Below, piece after piece: positions 60,433 through 64,000 of a stretch of DNA of 64,000 bases. The stretch comes from a candidate division KSB1 bacterium. GTDB lineage: Bacteria; Zhuqueibacterota; Zhuqueibacteria; JANLFK01; Oleimicrobiaceae. Numbering within the stretch: the stretch's first letter is position 1; each line of letters begins with the position of its first letter. Both the position numbers and the translations under genes were made by a program. The stretch is taken from assembly GCA_024655945.1 (NCBI GenBank), contig JANLFK010000001.1, positions 652,116 to 716,115 of the forward strand, given 5' to 3'. The notes under the pieces are model-generated. The model was not told the origin of the DNA. It made no database searches and saw only the letters and a list, made by a program, of their open reading frames with translations.

Positions 60433-60598
60433 GCATTACCTCATGCTTAGTCACACGACTTGCGGCGCACCGGAAAGGTGGCGCCCTCACTGCCCACAGC
60501 CAGACTACCTGAGCGGCACTGGCCGCGGTGCGCGCCGTGCCGCCCGGACATTCCCTCCAGAGCGGCACGGTGCCCGCTGGTCGTAATGACAAGAAATA

Positions 60599-60618
60599 GT
60601 CCCGCCAACAGACGGGAC
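60599..60618 (-). terminator. Hairpin between acpP and fabF
   Basis: Minus strand: stem GTCCCG/CGGGAC, loop TCTGTTGG, followed by TATTTCTT. It lies 13 bp past the acpP stop and may be a weak terminator or RNA-processing site that lets acpP be expressed above fabF. Confidence 0.55.
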
Positions 60619-60631
60619 CTGGTTGTCCAGA

Positions 60632-60883
60632 TTACTTCTCGGCCAGCTTCTTCTCGAGGTACTCCAGCGCCTTGCCCACGGTCGTCAGCTTCTCGGCCTC
60701 TTCATCGGGGATTTCGATATCGAACTCCTCTTCGAAGGCCATGATCAACTCCACCGTGTCCAAGGAATCGGCGCCGAGATCGTCGATGAATGAGGCTTGG
60801 TCAGTAACCTCGTTGGCGTCCACACCAAGCTGGTCGACGATAATCTCTTTCACCCTCTCTTTCACCTTCGGGTCAATGGCCAT
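60632..60883 (-). CDS. acpP: Acyl carrier protein
   Basis: An 83-residue carrier with the 4'-phosphopantetheine serine in [20 protein letters not shown] (Ser40 of DSL), acidic throughout, as usual. It carries the growing acyl chain in fatty-acid synthesis. ATG 60883 has GAGGAGG upstream. The 75 bp between fabG and acpP is not a gene. A hairpin follows the stop. Confidence 0.97.
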   Translation of the reverse strand: MAIDPKVKERVKEIIVDQLGVDANEVTDQASFIDDLGADSLDTVELIMAFEEEFDIEIPDEEAEKLTTVGKALEYLEKKLAEK

Positions 60884-60958
60884 CTTTCACACCTCCTCTC
60901 TGGTGAAATGCCTTTAACTGGTTGGCCGTCGTCTATGCCTGCAATGCTCTTGTTGTTC

Positions 60959-61702
60959 CTACATCACCATGCCGCCGTCCACCCGGAGGACCTGTCCGGT
61001 TATGTAGGCGGCAGCCGGCGAGGCAAGGAACACCACCGCCTCGGCCACCTCCTCCGGCTGCCCCACGCGCCGCAAGGGGATAATGTTCAGGTACGACTGC
61101 CGCACACTTTCCGCTAGGTTCTTGGTCATCTCCGTCTCGATAAAGCCCGGGGCCACGGCGTTCACCGTGATGCCACGCCCTGCCAGCTCGCGCGCTGCCG
61201 ACTTGGTCAGGCCGATCAGCCCGGCCTTGGAGGCGGCATAGTTGGCCTGGCCGACATTGCCGATCAAGCCGATCACCGAGCTGATGTTAATGATCCGCCC
61301 CCTGCGCTGCTTGATCATCACCTTGGCAGCCGCCCGCAGGCAGTTGAACGCGCCCTTGAGGTTGACAGCGATCACCTGGTCCCAGTCGCTCTCCTTCATG
61401 CGCAGCAGCAGGTCGTCCCGGGCAATGCCGGCGTTGTTGACCAAAATGTCCAGGCTGCCCAGGCCCTCGACGCAGGAGGTGATCAGCTGCTCCGCCTCGG
61501 CTGCCACCGAGACATCGGTGCGCAGGGCTAAGGCCTTTCTCCCCAAGTCCATGATCTCCTCGGCGGTGGTGTGGGCAGTGGCCTCGTCGATGTCGGCCAC
61601 AGCCACATGGCAGCCTTCGCGGGCAAGCGCTAAGGCGATGCTGCGGCCGATGCCACGTCCTGCGCCGGTTACGGCAGCCACTTTGTCTTGCAAAACTGCC
61701 AT
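60959..61702 (-). CDS. fabG: 3-oxoacyl-ACP reductase
   Basis: A 247-residue short-chain dehydrogenase that reduces ketoacyl-ACP with NADPH. The Rossmann motif VTGAGRGIGRSIAL, LDILVNNAG, the active-site Ser141 region (NISSVIG), Tyr155 and Lys159 (YAASKAG), and the end GQVLRVDGGMVM are all present. ATG 61702 has AAGGAGGAG upstream and lies 16 bp after fabD. Confidence 0.96.
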   Translation of the reverse strand: MAVLQDKVAAVTGAGRGIGRSIALALAREGCHVAVADIDEATAHTTAEEIMDLGRKALALRTDVSVAAEAEQLITSCVEGLGSLDILVNNAGIARDDLLLRMKESDWDQVIAVNLKGAFNCLRAAAKVMIKQRRGRIINISSVIGLIGNVGQANYAASKAGLIGLTKSAARELAGRGITVNAVAPGFIETEMTKNLAESVRQSYLNIIPLRRVGQPEEVAEAVVFLASPAAAYITGQVLRVDGGMVM

Positions 61703-61718
61703 CGCTCCTCCTTGCGAC

Positions 61719-62636
61719 TCACGCCTGAGCGAGCTCTTCTGCCGTCCCCAGCGTGCGGCCGGGTATGTCCTTGTTGATCCGCTTGAGCAGGCCCGTCAAC
61801 ACGTTGCCGGGGCCGACCTCGTAAAAGACGGTCGCCCCATCGGCCATCATGTTCTGCACGGTATTCTGCCACAGGACCGGCCGCGAGAGCTGCTCGTGCA
61901 ACAGTTGGCGGATCTCTGCGGCGCTGCGCACCGGCCGCGCCGTGACGTTGGCATAGACCGGAATCTGGGCGTCGCGAATATCCGCTGCCGCCAGCACTTC
62001 GCCCATGTGCTGACGGGCATAGTCCATGAGCGGCGAGTGGAAGGCGCCGCTCACCACGAGCGCGACGACGCGCTTGGCGCCACGGGCCCGCGCCAGCTCC
62101 ATGGCGCGATGCACAGCCTGTACCGCACCGGACACCACCACCTGACCTGGGCAGTTGAAATTAGCCGGCTGCACGACGCCCGTCTCCGCGGCCTGCGCGC
62201 AGATTTCGGCCACTGCCCCTTCGTCGAGGCCGATGATGGCAGCCATGGTGCCCGGCGCAATGCTGCCCGCCTGCTGCATCAGCTCACCCCGCCGCTTGAC
62301 CACGCGCAGACCCTCGGCAAAACTCAGCGCCCCGGCGACCAGCAGCGCCGAGTACTCGCCCAAGCTGTGTCCGGCGGCCATGTCCGGCACCACTCCTCGC
62401 TCTCGCAGCAGGGCACTGACAATGGCGGAATGGACAAAAATGGCCGGTTGGGTGATGGCCGTCTGCTTCAGCCGTTCTTCTGGGCCATGGAAGCAGACAT
62501 CGGCTAAGTCAAACCCAAGAATCTCCTGGGCCTGCGCGAACAGGTCGCGCGCCAACGGGAAGGCGTCGTACAGATCGCGAGCCATCCCCACGTACTGCGA
62601 GGCCTGGCCGGGGAATTGGAATGCCACAGAGCTCAT
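61719..62636 (-). CDS. fabD: Malonyl-CoA:ACP transacylase
   Basis: A 305-residue acyltransferase. The catalytic serine is Ser91 in AAGHSLGEYSALLVAG, His200 lies in SGAFHSPLM, and the oxyanion region QFPGQASQYVGM is at the N-terminus. The C-terminal GPGNVLTGLLKRI completes the family pattern. The ATG at 62636 overlaps the stop of the upstream lipoprotein (ATGA). Confidence 0.96.
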   Translation of the reverse strand: MSSVAFQFPGQASQYVGMARDLYDAFPLARDLFAQAQEILGFDLADVCFHGPEERLKQTAITQPAIFVHSAIVSALLRERGVVPDMAAGHSLGEYSALLVAGALSFAEGLRVVKRRGELMQQAGSIAPGTMAAIIGLDEGAVAEICAQAAETGVVQPANFNCPGQVVVSGAVQAVHRAMELARARGAKRVVALVVSGAFHSPLMDYARQHMGEVLAAADIRDAQIPVYANVTARPVRSAAEIRQLLHEQLSRPVLWQNTVQNMMADGATVFYEVGPGNVLTGLLKRINKDIPGRTLGTAEELAQA

Positions 62637-63652
62637 GGGCGCTCGATCTGCTTGCGCAGCTTGGCTGCATCCACGCGTGCGGTGCGCGCCCTCGCCAGAG
62701 CCTCGAAGTAGAGGTCTTTCGACTGCAGTTTAATGGCCCGCTGGTACTCGGATTCGGCTTTGTCCAGGTCGCCCAGCACCTCGTGGGCGAGGCCGAGATT
62801 GTAGTGGGCAGCGGCATTCCGAGGCTCTGCAGCCACCGCCTGCGCAAAGGCATCGCGGGCATTCGACCACAGCCCTTTCATGGCGTACTTCTTGCCCACG
62901 GCCATCATCCCCTTGCCGCCTTCGATGGGGCGCCGCTCCACCTCCACGTAAGGGGCGATTTGCCGGGCAAAGTCCTCCACCACCTCGCCGAGCAGGTCCT
63001 TGAGTATCTGCTCCCTGGGCTTGAGGGTGCCGCGGCCGGCGACCACCTTGCCGCTGTCGTACGACTTGGTGTTGGACTTGACCGCCAGCAATTCGCCCGT
63101 CTCCACGTTCACCATGCGGAAAGTGACACCCACAGCCCCCCGCCGGATGCGATACTCCTGGTCCACAAGCACGGTCTTCATGATCTCTTGGCGCACCTCT
63201 TTGCCGAAAAGCTTGACAGTACGGTACTCACCCGTGCCCACCTGGCGCTCGACCTTCTCGGTGCCCACCTGGTCAGGCTCCAAGGAATAGGCAGTCACTT
63301 CCCCGAAGATGAGGGCGTCGACCCCGAGCAGGCGGCCCGCTTCTTTGGCGGAGGAGGCGTCAACGATGCCGGACATGGCCAACTTGTGTTCCTGGAGGAT
63401 CTGCAGCACCCGCTCCCGCTCGACGATGTGGAAGAACTTGCTTTCGAACAGGCGCGAGGTGAGCATGCTGCTGGCAATGGCACCGGAATTCTCCGGGCCA
63501 GCAAAATCGACGATGGCAATGCTCTTGATGCCGGTGATGTCGACCTGCGCCGGCTTGGTCACCGGCACGTTGACGCGCGAGCTGGCGCATTGCAACGTCA
63601 AGGCGAACACGGCGACAAGCAGTGCGCTGACCACGATGCGGCGATTTGTCAT
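62633..63652 (-). CDS. CsgG-like lipoprotein with TPR tail
   Basis: A 339-residue lipoprotein (signal ending LTLQC, Cys22). Residues 37-245 resemble the CsgG/curli assembly fold (IAIVDFAGPENSGAIASSMLTSRLFESKFFHIVER, LLGVDALIFGEVTAYSLE, VTFRMVNVETGELLA). Residues 250-325 form TPR repeats (AAAHYNLGLAHEVLGDLDKAESEYQRAIKLQ). Members of this group are common in FCB bacteria with unclear roles. AGGAGGGAG precedes the ATG. It interrupts the usual fabH-fabD order, with an ATGA overlap to fabD, so it is certainly co-expressed with fatty-acid synthesis. Confidence 0.82.
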   Translation of the reverse strand: MTNRRIVVSALLVAVFALTLQCASSRVNVPVTKPAQVDITGIKSIAIVDFAGPENSGAIASSMLTSRLFESKFFHIVERERVLQILQEHKLAMSGIVDASSAKEAGRLLGVDALIFGEVTAYSLEPDQVGTEKVERQVGTGEYRTVKLFGKEVRQEIMKTVLVDQEYRIRRGAVGVTFRMVNVETGELLAVKSNTKSYDSGKVVAGRGTLKPREQILKDLLGEVVEDFARQIAPYVEVERRPIEGGKGMMAVGKKYAMKGLWSNARDAFAQAVAAEPRNAAAHYNLGLAHEVLGDLDKAESEYQRAIKLQSKDLYFEALARARTARVDAAKLRKQIERP

Positions 63653-63719
63653 ATCTCCCTCCTTCCCGCGACCTACTCTCGCGGCTACTCTCTGCGCCCC
63701 AATGGCGCGAACGCTCTTG

Positions 63720-64000
63720 TCAGAGCCTCACGGCGGCTGAGCCCCAAGTGAAGCCCGCACCGAACGCCACCATCACCACCACATCGCCCGCCTTCACGCG
63801 CCCTGACCTGCGCGCCTCGTCCAGGGCGATGGGGATGCTCGCTGCGGAGGTGTTGCCGTACCTATCCACGTTCACATAGAGCCGTTCCTGGGGAATCCCC
63901 ACTCTCTTGGCGGTGGCATCCAGAATGCGACGGTTTGCTTGGTGAGGGATGAGGAGGTCCACCTGGTCGCTGCTCAACCCGCTCTTGTCCAGGATAAGCT
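63720..64000 (-). CDS. fabH: Beta-ketoacyl-ACP synthase III, C-terminal part (runs off the window)
   Basis: The last 93 residues of FabH, which starts fatty-acid synthesis by condensing acetyl-CoA with malonyl-ACP. The C-terminal catalytic His and Asn appear in LLIPHQANRRILDATAKRVG and VDRYGNTSAASIPIALDEA, and it ends VVMVAFGAGFTWGSAAVRL. The N-terminal Cys region is beyond the window. It lies 67 bp upstream of the CsgG-like lipoprotein. Confidence 0.96.
   Translation of the reverse strand, partial: LILDKSGLSSDQVDLLIPHQANRRILDATAKRVGIPQERLYVNVDRYGNTSAASIPIALDEARRSGRVKAGDVVVMVAFGAGFTWGSAAVRL

Noticed and set aside
59194-60450. Long plus-strand frame opposite fabF
   Set aside because: A mirror frame of GC-rich coding DNA with no domain or ribosome-binding site; fabF on the other strand has complete catalytic motifs.
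62621-63751. Long plus-strand frame opposite the CsgG-like gene
   Set aside because: Mirror frame of a supported gene; no domain.

Overview
The window is about 64 kb of GC-rich bacterial chromosome packed with ordinary metabolic, envelope and secretion genes. I see no CRISPR array, insertion sequence, phage or plasmid gene. Several traits place the organism in the Bacteroidota/Chlorobiota/Calditrichota (FCB) supergroup: a chitinase-like protein with a type IX secretion (T9SS) C-terminal sorting domain, a PorV/PorQ-family protein, a SusC-like TonB receptor with a carboxypeptidase-regulatory N-terminus, a DUF4249-like lipoprotein, and several lipoproteins with Big_5-type or C2-like domains. The high GC and the promoters (TTGNNN, 17-bp spacer, TATATT-like) do not resemble Bacteroidota proper and fit a candidate phylum such as KSB1 or Calditrichota better. 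This is inference, because there is no rRNA in the window.

Layout. 1-2.3 kb: the 5' part of glnA (minus strand), an intergenic repeat block, and a Tat-exported LD-carboxypeptidase broken by a frameshift. 2.3-12 kb (plus strand): a lipoprotein, lysA, dapF, then four tightly overlapping genes: CHASE2 adenylate cyclase, a glycosyltransferase 9-DUF488 fusion, a NYN/YacP RNase and a histidine kinase. 12-16.7 kb: a metallopeptidase/beta-propeller/outer-membrane-barrel protein, a PQQ-type propeller lipoprotein and a small membrane protein. 16.8-24.8 kb: a decayed-looking small gene, an MttB-family methyltransferase, a Memo-family lipoprotein, a tRNA-queuosine mannosyltransferase homologue, a thioesterase, pepT and a TonB receptor.

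24.9-43.3 kb looks like a glycan-use region: rlmB; GH38 alpha-mannosidase divergent from nagA; a ROK kinase-MFS permease-SIS protein operon; then a SusC-like receptor, a T9SS-sorted GH18 enzyme, a large secreted FnIII-like protein, a PorV/PorQ protein and a transglycosylase-like lipoprotein. Together these could capture and cleave a GlcNAc- and mannose-containing glycan such as chitin or high-mannose N-glycan, import it, and channel GlcNAc inward.

43.4-54.8 kb: a TlpA-like thioredoxin, a VOC protein, a zinc peptidase-like protein with pepD, an unrecognised 519-residue protein, a cold-shock protein with a long leader, initiator tRNA-fMet, and a three-gene set (lipoprotein, TonB-like receptor, frameshifted DUF4249-like lipoprotein). 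54.8-64 kb (all minus strand): a CorC/CNNM transporter and YigZ, then a fatty-acid operon running fabH, CsgG/TPR lipoprotein, fabD, fabG, acpP, fabF, rnc, acyl-CoA dehydrogenase.
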